Positions 50,913 through 60,257 of a DNA stretch of 64,000 nt are shown here, in pieces. Under the pieces are notes generated by a model. It was given only the letters and a program-made list of their open reading frames with translations. It made no database searches and was not told the DNA's origin. How positions within the stretch are numbered: the stretch's first letter is position 1; every line of letters starts with the position of its first letter. The DNA is taken from positions 4,526,001-4,590,000 of the forward strand of contig NZ_CP100128.1 in NCBI RefSeq assembly GCF_024207115.1. The letters are read 5' to 3'. This DNA comes from Chromobacterium sp. IIBBL 290-4 (lineage in GTDB: Bacteria > Pseudomonadota > Gammaproteobacteria > Burkholderiales > Chromobacteriaceae). The translations under genes and the position numbers were made by a program.

Positions 50913-52185
50913 GCATGCCTCGCAGCGTGGCCTGGAATGGCGAGTGCTGATCCATGGGCTGGCGCAGCCATTGCCGCAGCGCGTCCCGCGCCTTCATCGC
51001 CTTGTCGTTGTCGGCGTTTTCTCCGGCCCGGTACTCGCCCAGGTCGATAAAGACTTGCAGCTCCTCCAGCCGCGCCATCAATCCCCGCACCGCCGAAGCC
51101 GCTTGCTGATGCGCCCGCTCCGTCACTTGTCCGGCCACCCGGCTGGTGCTCTTGAGCGCGTCTATGGCCGGGTAATGGCCTTGCCCAGCCAGCTTGCGGC
51201 TCAAATAAATGTGGCCATCCAGAATCGAGCGGATTTCATCGGCCAGCGGATCCGGCTCGTCGTCGCTTTCCAGCAGCACGGTATAAAAAGCGGTGATGCT
51301 GCCCTGGCCCATGGCGCCGGGCCGCTCCAGCAGCCGCGGCAGGCTGTCGAATACCGAGGCGGGATAGCCGCGCCGCGCCGGCGGCTCCCCTGCCGCCAGC
51401 GCCACATCGCGCAGGGCGCGGGCGTAGCGCGTCATCGAGTCGACGAACAGCACCACTTGCTTGCCTTGCTCGCGGAAATGCTCGGCCACCGTGGCGGCCA
51501 GCAAGGCGGCGTTGCAACGATCCACCGAGGAATAATCGGACGTGGCGTACACCAGCACGCAGCGCTCGCTTTTGTGCGACTGCCGCAGGGCCTCGACAAA
51601 CTCGGTCACTTCGCGGCCGCGCTCGCCCACCAGGCCGATCACGAACACATCCGCCTCGGTCTGCTCGATCAACATATGCATCAACATGGTCTTGCCGCAG
51701 CCGGCCGAGGCGAAAATGCCCACCCGCTGGCCGATGCCGCAAGTCAGCAAACCGTCTATCACCCGCACGCCGGTCAACAGCGGCTGGCGTATGCCCACCC
51801 GTTGCGAATACGGCGGCGGATCGACGTCGATGCCGCGCCGGCCGCCGGCCAAACCGGCGGATTCGCAAAAGCGCTCGACGATCTGGCCGGTGGGGTCGAT
51901 CACCGCGCCCAGCGCGTCATCGCCTATCCAGGCCGACAAGGCGCCACCGGTGGGTTGCAGCACCGCCTCGCGCGACAAGCCGCGGGCATTGCCGATCAGG
52001 CTTAGCACCGCGCGCGGGCCATGAAAACCCACCACTTGGGCGCGCGCCACCACCTCGCTGTCTTGCCAGCTGCGGCGGATTTCGCACAGCTCGCCTATCG
52101 CCACATCCGGCAGCAGCGCTTCGATGATGGGGCCGGACAAGCGCAGCGGATACGCCAACCTGCGCAGCAGACGCGGCGGCTTCAT
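50896..52185 (-). CDS. invC: T3SS ATPase InvC/SpaL
   Basis: A 429-residue F1-type ATPase that unfolds and releases substrates from chaperones. Walker A is [10 protein letters not shown] (near residue 165), Walker [48 protein letters not shown] (near 250), and the [39 protein letters not shown] segment is diagnostic of T3SS and flagellar ATPases. It lies 78 bases after invA; an invB-type chaperone gene usually present between them is missing. Confidence 0.96.
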   Translation of the reverse strand: MKPPRLLRRLAYPLRLSGPIIEALLPDVAIGELCEIRRSWQDSEVVARAQVVGFHGPRAVLSLIGNARGLSREAVLQPTGGALSAWIGDDALGAVIDPTGQIVERFCESAGLAGGRRGIDVDPPPYSQRVGIRQPLLTGVRVIDGLLTCGIGQRVGIFASAGCGKTMLMHMLIEQTEADVFVIGLVGERGREVTEFVEALRQSHKSERCVLVYATSDYSSVDRCNAALLAATVAEHFREQGKQVVLFVDSMTRYARALRDVALAAGEPPARRGYPASVFDSLPRLLERPGAMGQGSITAFYTVLLESDDEPDPLADEIRSILDGHIYLSRKLAGQGHYPAIDALKSTSRVAGQVTERAHQQAASAVRGLMARLEELQVFIDLGEYRAGENADNDKAMKARDALRQWLRQPMDQHSPFQATLRGMHELVA

Positions 52186-52263
52186 CGCTTGCCCCCATGA
52201 AGCCAGCGTTCAGCGGCGGCTCGGTTTGGTTTCCAGCTGCTTTCCATCATTCCCCACTCCCGC

Positions 52264-54387
52264 TTAAATGGTCTTGATCACGCTGACCGACACGCTGTCG
52301 GCGATTTCGCCGAACGACACCACTTCCAGGTCGTGGAAGCGGGTTTCGACTAATTTCTTGATAAAGCGGCGCACATCCACCGAGGCCAGCAGCACCATGT
52401 CCTTATTGGACACGCCCAAGCTGCCCAGCCCCGCGCCGAATAAATCCATCAACTCCTCAGAGGTGGAAGGATCAAGATTGAGAAAGGCGCCCGCGGAAGT
52501 CTGCCGCACGCCCTTGCGCACCACGTCTTCCACCTCGGCCGACACCATCACCGCCCGCAGCTCATTGCCCTGGGCGAATTTGTGGCAGATGTAGCGGGCC
52601 ATCGCGCCGCGCACATGCTCGACCAGATTGATCACGTCCTTCTCGCGCGGCGCCCACAGCGCCAGCGCCTCCATGATCAGCTTCATATTGCGCACCGAAA
52701 TCCGCTCGGTCAGCAGCCTTTGCAACACCTCGGCGATGCGCTGCACCGTAGCGTGGCGCAGCACTTCCTTAAGCAGATCCGGATAGCGGCTTTCCAGCTG
52801 ATCCAGCATGTGCTTGGTTTCCTGCACGCCGAAGTATTCGTTGACATGGCGCGACAACATGGCCGCCAGGCATTGGTAAAACTCGTCCAGCGCCGGCCGC
52901 AGCTGATAGCCCAGCTTGGCCAGCTTGTCCCGCTCGGACGGTTTCACCCAGGCGCTTTGGCCTTCTTGCTGACGCTCGAACACCGGCTTGACCCCCAAGG
53001 CTTCCAGTTCGTCCGAATAATTGATGATCTTGAGCAGGTCGAAATGCACGGCGAACTCTTCGGCGCGCACCTCGTTGATCAGCAGCGCCACGCGGTTGTC
53101 CGCGACATTAGGAGAGTCGCGCAACAGCATCTCAGGCAAGCGCACGCCGTAATCGATGAAGAACTGGCTGCGCAGACGCTCGGCCAGCTTCAAGCTTTCC
53201 AGCTCCGCGCGCCGCGACGGCGCGACCAGCAGAATCAGCGGGATGGTTTCGGTCGCCACTTGGTCCAGGTTTTCTATCAAGCGCAAGGAGCCGGCCTTAT
53301 CCTCCGCGCCGGCGCCCCCGGCAGGAGCGGATGGCGCGGCGGACTTGCCCGCTTTGGCTGGCTTGGCCGGCTTGGGCGCCCCATCCTGTCGTCCCGCCGC
53401 GCCGGCTTGAGGAGCCGCGGCGGACTTTTCACCTCGCCGCCGGTAGTAAAACAAGCCGCCCAGCGCGGCGGCCAGGATCAAGAACACCAACATGGGGAAG
53501 CCCGGCAGCATGCCCACCGCCAGCGCGATCACCGCCGTCACCACCAGCACAAAGCGGTTGCCCAACAACTGGACGATGATGTTGCGGCCCATATTGTCGC
53601 TGTCGCCATTGACGCGGGTGACGATGAAGCCGGCGCTGATGGCGATCAACAGCGCGGGAATCTGCGCCACCAGGCCGTCGCCTATGGTCAGCATGGTATA
53701 GGTGGACAAGGCGTTGGACAGGGTCATGCCGTGCTGGGACACGCCCACCGCGATGCCGCCGACAAAGTTGACGAAAATCACGATGATGCCGGCGATGGCG
53801 TCGCCCTTGATGAACTTCATCGCGCCGTCGAAGGAGCCATACAACTGGCTTTCGCGCTCCAGCACGCTGCGCCGCTCGCGCGCCGCGTCGGCGTCGATGA
53901 TGCCGGCGCGCAGGTCGGCGTCGATGCTCATCTGCTTGCCGGGCATGCCGTCCAGCGAAAAACGCGCCGCCACTTCCGCCACCCGCTCCGAACCCTTGGT
54001 GATGACGATGAACTGCACCACCGTGACAATGGAAAACACCACGAAACCCACTGCCAGGTTGTCGCCAATGACGAACTGGCCGAAAGTGGCGATGATCTCC
54101 CCGGCGTCCGCCTCGATCAGAATCAGGCGGCTGGTGCTGATGGACAAGGCCAGGCGGAACAGCGTGGTGATCAGCAGCACGGAAGGAAAGGTGGAAAAAC
54201 TCAGGATGCGGTCGATGTAGAACGAGCCCATGAACACCAGCACCGCCAGCACGATATTGAGGCCGATCAGGAAGTCCACCAAATAGGTGGGCAATGGGAT
54301 GATCAGCATCGCGATGATCATCACCATCAGCACCAGAATCAGCAGCTCCGGCCGCGCCCGCGCGCCGCTCAATATAGAATTCAACAC
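52264..54387 (-). CDS. invA: T3SS export gate protein InvA (FlhA/YscV family)
   Basis: A 707-residue protein. The first 320 residues contain about seven or eight transmembrane segments and the conserved cytoplasmic loop with GSERVAEVAARFSLDGMPGKQMSIDADLRAGIIDADAARERR, diagnostic of FlhA/InvA. After a Lys/Ala/Pro-rich linker (about 335-385), the C-terminal cytoplasmic domain forms the nonameric ring that receives chaperone-substrate complexes. The protein is slightly longer than Salmonella InvA (685) owing to the linker. Confidence 0.97.
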   Translation of the reverse strand: MLNSILSGARARPELLILVLMVMIIAMLIIPLPTYLVDFLIGLNIVLAVLVFMGSFYIDRILSFSTFPSVLLITTLFRLALSISTSRLILIEADAGEIIATFGQFVIGDNLAVGFVVFSIVTVVQFIVITKGSERVAEVAARFSLDGMPGKQMSIDADLRAGIIDADAARERRSVLERESQLYGSFDGAMKFIKGDAIAGIIVIFVNFVGGIAVGVSQHGMTLSNALSTYTMLTIGDGLVAQIPALLIAISAGFIVTRVNGDSDNMGRNIIVQLLGNRFVLVVTAVIALAVGMLPGFPMLVFLILAAALGGLFYYRRRGEKSAAAPQAGAAGRQDGAPKPAKPAKAGKSAAPSAPAGGAGAEDKAGSLRLIENLDQVATETIPLILLVAPSRRAELESLKLAERLRSQFFIDYGVRLPEMLLRDSPNVADNRVALLINEVRAEEFAVHFDLLKIINYSDELEALGVKPVFERQQEGQSAWVKPSERDKLAKLGYQLRPALDEFYQCLAAMLSRHVNEYFGVQETKHMLDQLESRYPDLLKEVLRHATVQRIAEVLQRLLTERISVRNMKLIMEALALWAPREKDVINLVEHVRGAMARYICHKFAQGNELRAVMVSAEVEDVVRKGVRQTSAGAFLNLDPSTSEELMDLFGAGLGSLGVSNKDMVLLASVDVRRFIKKLVETRFHDLEVVSFGEIADSVSVSVIKTI

Positions 54388-54454
54388 CGTTCATCCATCC
54401 AGAAAATGCAGACGCGCGCGTCTGACAAAACATGCGAACCCAAGGGCAGCGGCA

Positions 54455-55597
54455 TCATTGCTCTCTGCGCCGCTCGATCTGCTCCTGCCGATAGGCGATA
54501 TTGGCCAGATAGCGGAACTCCTCCAGCAAAGCTTCCTGCCACTCCTCATCCGGAAACAGCCTGGGCGGCAGCGCTTTGCACGCTTGATACAAGGCTTGCA
54601 GCAAGCCGGAGCGGTCGGCGTGGCGGCTTAGCAAGGCGGTGTCGCCCACCGTTTCCGCCAGCAAGCCATCCAGTTGCTGCGGCGTTTGCAACAGCGACAG
54701 CATCAACAGCAGCCAGTCCGCCTCGCTGGGGTTGAAGCGGCAAACCAGAGGATTGGCCAGCAGGCGTCCGACAAACAGCAAATCCGCCGAACGCAGCAGC
54801 TTGAGCTGAGTCAGCCGGCCCAGCAGACTGCCGAACTCCAGCCGCGAGCAGCTGGGGTCCAGCGAATCGATATCCGCCAGCAGCGCGCCCTCTACAAAGT
54901 CCAGCACGGCGCGGCGATGCTCGAAGCCATAGCTCGCCACCCAGTCTTGATAGATCTCCGACTCCGCGCCCTCGCTTTGCAAGAACTGCCGATAGCTCGC
55001 CCGCAGCAGGCTGGGGCTCATGGCCAAGGCCGCGCCGAACAGCCGCGCTTTCAGCGCGCTGTTGATGCCCGCCTTCAGCGTCTGCGGGTCCGCCTCGGCT
55101 TCGGCCTGCTTCAAGGCCTCGCGCAGGCGCTTGCGGGAGGCCTCATCCAACTGTTTGCGCCGCGCCAGCTGACGCAGCACCAATACCAAATCGCTATCGT
55201 CGGGAAACTGCCGGCGCGCCTGGTTCAGCAGCTCCTCCGCCGAAGCGTCGGGCGACTGCGCCATATTGAGAATGCCCTCGGCCTTGGATTCGACGTCCTC
55301 CTCCAGCACCCGCTCGAAGCTGTCCGCCAAGCTGCTGCGCTTCTTGTCGTAATCGCGGCGGTTGCGAAACTGGGCCAGCATCGCCGCCATGCCATTGGCC
55401 GACTTCGCCGCGCGTTGCTGCAAAGCGGCCGGACTGGCCGCCTCCGCCTGCTCGGCCTCGTTTAATTCAGCCTGGGCTTGTTGAGACTCGTCTTGATGCA
55501 CGGGCGCCTGGCGCGCTTCACGCTTAGCATCCAGCTGCGCCTGTTGCCTGGCGGTGCGCAAGGCCGAATGGGCAAGCGTCCTGCCGCTAATGTCCAC
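54455..55597 (-). CDS. invE: T3SS gatekeeper InvE (SctW family)
   Basis: A 380-residue hydrophilic, helical protein of the InvE/MxiC/YopN-TyeA type. Recognisable parts are the N-terminal AAMLAQFRNRRDYDKKRSSLADSFERVLEED (about 75-105), ILNMAQSPDASAEELLNQARRQFPDDSDLVLVLRQLARR and the C-terminal TyeA-like helices. It controls the order of translocator and effector secretion. It overlaps invG by 11 bases. Confidence 0.93.
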   Translation of the reverse strand: MDISGRTLAHSALRTARQQAQLDAKREARQAPVHQDESQQAQAELNEAEQAEAASPAALQQRAAKSANGMAAMLAQFRNRRDYDKKRSSLADSFERVLEEDVESKAEGILNMAQSPDASAEELLNQARRQFPDDSDLVLVLRQLARRKQLDEASRKRLREALKQAEAEADPQTLKAGINSALKARLFGAALAMSPSLLRASYRQFLQSEGAESEIYQDWVASYGFEHRRAVLDFVEGALLADIDSLDPSCSRLEFGSLLGRLTQLKLLRSADLLFVGRLLANPLVCRFNPSEADWLLLMLSLLQTPQQLDGLLAETVGDTALLSRHADRSGLLQALYQACKALPPRLFPDEEWQEALLEEFRYLANIAYRQEQIERRREQ

Positions 55598-57305
55598 CGG
55601 TCCAGCTCCCGCGCCGTTCCAGGTAGTCGCGCACTTTCTGCTGCAAGGGATCGACGTCCAACCCGCTTTGGCTGGCCAGGCCGGCGGTCATCTCCGCCGC
55701 GTCCGGCTTGAGCGGCTCGGTGATTTCGCGCGGCTGGATCAGGAATACCCGGACGGTATTGGTCAGGTTCTGATGCCGGTAGCGGAACAGCTTGCCCAAG
55801 ATCGGCGCATCGCCCAGCAACGGAATCCGGGCCTGGTCGTCGCTGCTGGAGTCGCGAGTAAAGCCGCCTATCAACAAGCTCTTTCCCTGCGGCATCCGCG
55901 CCACCGTGCTGATGCGGGTGCGCCCCACCTCCGGCGTGGCAGCGTCCTTATTGCCCTGGCTGTAATCGGGCGGCCGCGCCTCGCGGCCATCTTCGATATT
56001 CAGCGCCATCTCGATCTGGCCGTCGGCGGAAAAACGCGGCAAGACGCTCACCAGCGTGCCATAGGTGACATGCTGCAAATCGACGCTGCGCTCTCCTTCC
56101 AGCTTGGTGTAGAAGGTGCGGTTATTGTCGAAGATGGCCGGCACGTTCTCTTGGGTCAGCAACACCGGGCGCGATACCACATTCGCCTTGTTCTTCTGCG
56201 ACAGCGCCATCACCGAAGCGAGGAAGCGGGTGCCGTCCAAAGTGCTGAACGAGCCCGCGCTGTTGAAAGTCATGCCCAGGCGGCCGCCCAGGGAAACCTG
56301 TCCGCGCCAGTCCACGCCCAGCTGGTCCAGATCATCCTTTTCCATATCGATAATCCACAAAGACAGCTCGACGTGGCGTTTGGCCACATCCAGCGCGGCC
56401 ACCAGCCGCTCGATGAAGCGCACCTGCTCGGCCGTGCCTTTCACCAGCAGGCTGTTCGTATCGGGATAAGCGATCACCTTGATATCGCTGGCCGCGGCGA
56501 CATGGGCGAACGGGTCCGTCGCCTCTGCGGCAGGGTTGGCCTTGGGCTTGGCGTCGCCCGGCAAGGGCAAAGGGGGCAAACCGGCCGGCATGGGCAGATT
56601 GGCCAAGGCGTCCGCTGCCGGCTTGGCAGGCGCGGCTTCCGCAGCCGCCACCGGTTTGCTCTCTCCCTGCAACAGTTTTTCTATCACCGTGGCCATGCCG
56701 GGAATGACGATTTTCTGATCGCGCATCTCATAGCTACGATCGCCGACAAAGGTATTGTTGAGACGGATCACGCCGATTTTCTGCCGTCCCAGATCCATGC
56801 CTTCGCTTTGCTGATCCATGAAACTGGCGGCATTGCTGACCAGGTCCACGTAGACCGGCGGCCCGGAAAGATAAAAGGTGCCGCTGCGGTTATCGCCGCG
56901 CAGCGGATAGCGCTTGTCGTACAAGCCCGATTTGCGCAGGAAGTCGTTCAGCGTAGCCAAGGGCACATTGCGCAGCAACACTACCGAGTTGCGCATCTCT
57001 CCGGCATCGTAGACATAAATGGATTGGCTATCGCCATACCAGATCAAGCCCAATTGCAGCGTCAACTTTTCCAGCAAGGCCTGGGGGTTGCCCAGATCGA
57101 ACTCGCCGCTGACCTGTTTGCGCGCCGCGCGCGCGCTGAGGATGACCGGCTTTTTCAATTTTGAGGCGATGGCGTCGAACACAGAACGCAAGCCATCCTG
57201 ACGCGCCACATAGCCCGCGCCCCGGCCAGGACTGTCCTCAGCCGCTTGCGCCAATGGCAAGCCCATGCCTGCACACAACAAGGCCATGACCGCAAACCTG
57301 TTCAT
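55587..57305 (-). CDS. invG: T3SS outer-membrane secretin InvG (SctC)
   Basis: A 572-residue secretin with a signal peptide ending near LAQAAED. N0 and N1 domains come first (GLRSVFDAIASKLKKPVILSARAARKQVSGEF), then a linker rich in Ala/Pro (about 195-250), the N3 domain (DIKVIAYPDTNSLLVKGTAEQVRFIERLVAALDV) and the secretin core with KANVVSRPVLLTQENVPAIFDNN and LLIGGFTRDSSSDDQARIPLLGDAPILGKLFRYR. The C-terminal tail could bind a pilotin. Its start overlaps the invF stop (ATGA). Confidence 0.96.
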   Translation of the reverse strand: MNRFAVMALLCAGMGLPLAQAAEDSPGRGAGYVARQDGLRSVFDAIASKLKKPVILSARAARKQVSGEFDLGNPQALLEKLTLQLGLIWYGDSQSIYVYDAGEMRNSVVLLRNVPLATLNDFLRKSGLYDKRYPLRGDNRSGTFYLSGPPVYVDLVSNAASFMDQQSEGMDLGRQKIGVIRLNNTFVGDRSYEMRDQKIVIPGMATVIEKLLQGESKPVAAAEAAPAKPAADALANLPMPAGLPPLPLPGDAKPKANPAAEATDPFAHVAAASDIKVIAYPDTNSLLVKGTAEQVRFIERLVAALDVAKRHVELSLWIIDMEKDDLDQLGVDWRGQVSLGGRLGMTFNSAGSFSTLDGTRFLASVMALSQKNKANVVSRPVLLTQENVPAIFDNNRTFYTKLEGERSVDLQHVTYGTLVSVLPRFSADGQIEMALNIEDGREARPPDYSQGNKDAATPEVGRTRISTVARMPQGKSLLIGGFTRDSSSDDQARIPLLGDAPILGKLFRYRHQNLTNTVRVFLIQPREITEPLKPDAAEMTAGLASQSGLDVDPLQQKVRDYLERRGSWTGGH

Positions 57306-58069
57306 TTAACCGCCAGCTGAATCAGATTGGACAAACCGCGCGGGGAAACACCCAACAGGCCTTTCACTTCATTGGAAAAATGGGCCGGCGAGGCATAGCC
57401 GTGCTTCAACGCCAGCCGAGTCAGATTTTCCTCGCCGCCCACCACGTCCAGCATGCAGCGCGCCGCTCGCCAATCGCGCAACGACGCCTTGGCGGCATTG
57501 CCCAGCGCATGGCGGCACAAACGGCGGAAATGCGAAGTCGACACCCCGTAGCGATCGCCCAAAGCTTGCAACTTGTCGCCGCGCGCCGAATGCGACAACA
57601 AAAACCGCACCAGCCAATAGCTTTCGTTGCGGCGCAATTGCGCCAACAGGGGCGCGACGGTTTGTTCCCGCGACAAAAGCTGCCCTAAAAACCAATACTC
57701 CAAACGCCGCCGATCGGACCAGATGGATAAATCTTCCAGGAACAGGCGCTCGCAGCGCGCGTCTGGATTCACCGTCGGCAAGGCCCGCGCCTCATCGATG
57801 AAGGCCAGCAGCTTGGCCAAGGTTTCCAGTTGAACCGCGTGGAAGCTCAAACAACCCGACACCACCGTCACGCGGACATGTTCCAACAACAGCAGCCCCT
57901 GCCAGCCAGGAGGCAACTGCCATTGCGCCTTGCCCCAAGCGCCGGACAACCTCAACTCCGCACCCGGCTGGGCTAGCGGCAGCAATAGCCAAGCCGCCTG
58001 GCCGGACACCTCGCGGCGGCAGGCCGTTTCTATCGTTTGCATCGGGTGAAGCATATGGTTGTCTGTCAT
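57302..58069 (-). CDS. invF: AraC-family T3SS regulator InvF
   Basis: A 255-residue activator and the first gene of the inv-spa set. The C-terminal AraC HTH region covers about residues 165-250 (LQALGDRYGVSTSHFRRLCRHALGNAAKASLRDWRAARCMLDVVGG and LTRLALKHGYASPAHFSNEVKGLLGVSPRGLSNL). In Salmonella InvF works with SicA to turn on translocator and effector genes. The N-terminal half lacks an obvious ligand-binding fold. Translation could begin at the sixth codon (MLHPMQT). Confidence 0.92.
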   Translation of the reverse strand: MTDNHMLHPMQTIETACRREVSGQAAWLLLPLAQPGAELRLSGAWGKAQWQLPPGWQGLLLLEHVRVTVVSGCLSFHAVQLETLAKLLAFIDEARALPTVNPDARCERLFLEDLSIWSDRRRLEYWFLGQLLSREQTVAPLLAQLRRNESYWLVRFLLSHSARGDKLQALGDRYGVSTSHFRRLCRHALGNAAKASLRDWRAARCMLDVVGGEENLTRLALKHGYASPAHFSNEVKGLLGVSPRGLSNLIQLAVK

Positions 58070-58501
58070 CGCGCCTGTCCTGGCTGCGGCAAATGCCGGG
58101 ATGACAGCAGTTTAGGGCGGGAGAGAAAGGGGAATCCTGATGGGAATGTGATGAAGCGCGTACTCCCGCCAAGAAAACTTCGCTGCAGCCAAGTTCACCT
58201 GGATAGCATCGCACCAAAGTGATGGAAACAGAACGCCAAACGCGTAGCAGGCGCTTCGCGGGGATGAATGGCACTCGGGCATGAGTATAGGGGCTGTCAG
58301 AAATCTGGTTGATTGAACCGAACATGAGATCAATCAACCGGCGAGTTTTCCACATTGATGATTGACGCGAAACGCCATTCCGGCTGAACGAAGCCTAGGA
58401 AGCGCATCTATCGTCGCGGCAACCTCCCATCTGCCCATCACCTGCGGCAATCCCATTGAGGCAAGTCGCTTCGAAAAAACTCTCAACCATCCATAAGGCA
58501 A
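58070..58501. promoter_or_regulatory. invF upstream region (432 bp) with a dyad
   Basis: No gene is supported. It holds a dyad GGTTGATTGA (58307-58316) and TCAATCAACC (58330-58339), 13 bases apart, about 240 bases before invF. The region must carry the invF promoter, a likely target of the HilA-like CilA. The stretch between the dyad and the effector gene end (58340-58501) shows nothing recognisable. Confidence 0.45.
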
Positions 58502-59518
58502 TTAAGAAGGATTTTTCTTTCCATTTGCGGTATTGAAATTGCTTGTATATTTTTTCCAAGCTTCCATCTCATAGCTTTTAAAGCTAGGTAACTTACCCGT
58601 ATTAAAGTACGCAGTTTTGATTGCATCAAAGTTATCTGGATCGGATTGCTTCATAAAATCAACAAACTCCCCATTCCATATCGTACACGTAACATCTTCT
58701 TTATGACGCCCCCCGCTTTCATCATTATGATACTTTATGCCAACCACCTTTATAAAATAACCAGTCTTATAGGTACTTTCTGGATATAATTTTTGAAATA
58801 TTTGACAAGCAAAGTAATCAGTAACATTTTCATCGAAATTATTTCTCCCTGTATCACCATCTTTACATGCTTGAAATCCTGCTGCGTCGTGAGATGCGGC
58901 ATGAAGGCTTTCATGCACAATGGTACTGCGAATTCTATCAATATCAGGAGCTCCATCCTCACCTTCATGAAAGTATGCTGGATGATCATTAGCCAAATAA
59001 ATTCCATTTTCATTTGTTTTGCCTAACGGATTTGCACCGAGGGGTTCCACCACTTCTGTATTTAATATTTCCGCAACCTCTTTCAGACTGGCATCATTGA
59101 CTTTCAGCTTCACATCAACACCTAGCGTATCTTTAATCATCCGCTCAAGATCATTGACATTCACATAATCTGAGAAACTCCATGAATTGGTTTTTTTCAC
59201 ATTATCGTGCCCATGCGGAATAACTACATTTTGTGCTTTATAACTGGAAACCAAGTCTTCTTTTAACTTATTTAGCTGCTTTGTCTGTTCCCATGAAAGC
59301 CCTTGAGATTCAACAGGTTCTGGTGCTGGCGCTGCACTATGGATTCCCGATCTTCTCATGATCAAGATGGCTTCATCCATTTTTTTATTTCCAATCTGGG
59401 ATATTGCTGTTTTATTTCCATTTAACTCGACCATGCCACTAGTCGGTGTTGCAGAATGATCAGAAGGTGCTGCGCTTCTTGCTCTTTCCGCAAATAGTTT
59501 TGAAATATTAGCCGTCAT
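58502..59518 (-). CDS. Putative T3SS effector with HExxH zinc-protease motif
   Basis: A 338-residue soluble protein, AT-rich unlike the neighbouring inv genes. The N-terminal 70 residues are Ser/Thr/Ala-rich and disordered, as in secreted effectors. The central motif STIVHESLHAASH carries HExxH (His202, Glu203, His206), and Glu230 in NNFDENVTDYF is placed to be the third zinc ligand, a pattern seen in NleD-like and other M91-type zincin effectors. A CesT-like chaperone gene lies directly upstream (68-base gap). Protease activity, secretion and targets are inferred; no sequence search was possible. Confidence 0.68.
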   Translation of the reverse strand: MTANISKLFAERARSAAPSDHSATPTSGMVELNGNKTAISQIGNKKMDEAILIMRRSGIHSAAPAPEPVESQGLSWEQTKQLNKLKEDLVSSYKAQNVVIPHGHDNVKKTNSWSFSDYVNVNDLERMIKDTLGVDVKLKVNDASLKEVAEILNTEVVEPLGANPLGKTNENGIYLANDHPAYFHEGEDGAPDIDRIRSTIVHESLHAASHDAAGFQACKDGDTGRNNFDENVTDYFACQIFQKLYPESTYKTGYFIKVVGIKYHNDESGGRHKEDVTCTIWNGEFVDFMKQSDPDNFDAIKTAYFNTGKLPSFKSYEMEAWKKYTSNFNTANGKKNPS

Positions 59519-59586
59519 AATATTTACTCTCTATTGATTTTACATGCTCATATCTTAGTCAATTTTTATAGATCTGAAATTAATTC

Positions 59587-59982
59587 CTAACAAGTATTCC
59601 TCTCCCACCCCTCCATCCATGAAACGAGTCTCGATAACCCCTCCTCCAAGTAGATCTGTTCATTTTTGGCCTGATCCAAATTAACATAGGCCACCAATCC
59701 AATACTATCGATCCAGCCTAACGTAGGCTCTTCATTGAATACAGGATTAAGAGTCGTTGAAAAAAATTTTTCAACCCAAGACTGAGTGATCACACTTGGA
59801 ACTTGAGCTTGAACTTGTAAAATCAGAGTAATCTGTTGACGCCAAGCGGTTTTACATATCGTAATTGGGATGCGATCCCCCAGCAATAGATGGCACAGCC
59901 CATTTTCATTAAACTGCATGGCCGGCAATTTATTTCGCTGGCAAAATTCAGCCAGCGCCAGTTCCAAGTAATCATTAATCAT
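59587..59982 (-). CDS. Putative type III effector chaperone (CesT-like)
   Basis: A 131-residue small acidic protein with an alpha-beta pattern like class I chaperones: MINDYLELALAEFCQRN as first helix, MQFNENGLCHLLLGDRIPITICKT and QITLILQVQAQVP as strands, and a C-terminal helix LEEGLSRLVSWMEGWERN. It lies just upstream of the HExxH effector gene on the same strand, as cognate chaperones usually do. Sequence identity in this class is low, so the call rests on size, pattern and position. Confidence 0.62.
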   Translation of the reverse strand: MINDYLELALAEFCQRNKLPAMQFNENGLCHLLLGDRIPITICKTAWRQQITLILQVQAQVPSVITQSWVEKFFSTTLNPVFNEEPTLGWIDSIGLVAYVNLDQAKNEQIYLEEGLSRLVSWMEGWERNTC

Positions 59983-60257
59983 TTTTCACCATAGCAAGCA
60001 AGGTTAAAATCACACTCCAAACCTAACACCACTCCTGAAAAATAACTTGCAAATTTCGCTCACAAATCAACCAGCGCACATTCTAGTGCCACAAAAAAAT
60101 CCCACGCAAGCGACATAGGCATTACTATACCGTATTGAAACCGATTACAAGGGACATCTACACTCACGATCATAAAAACCAGCCATCCACACTCAACCCA
60201 AAAAATATATTTATATTATCAGTCGGCCACTTACTAACTAAAGCCAAGCTGAGTTAT
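59983..60257. other. AT-rich intergenic region between the two effector modules
   Basis: About 275 bases with no supported gene. It must contain the promoter of the chaperone-effector pair on the minus strand; no reliable boxes were picked out. Confidence 0.4.

Noticed and set aside
52582..54735. 717-codon plus-strand frame opposite invA
   Set aside because: Antisense to invA and composed of His/Gln/Arg/Asp-rich low-complexity sequence.
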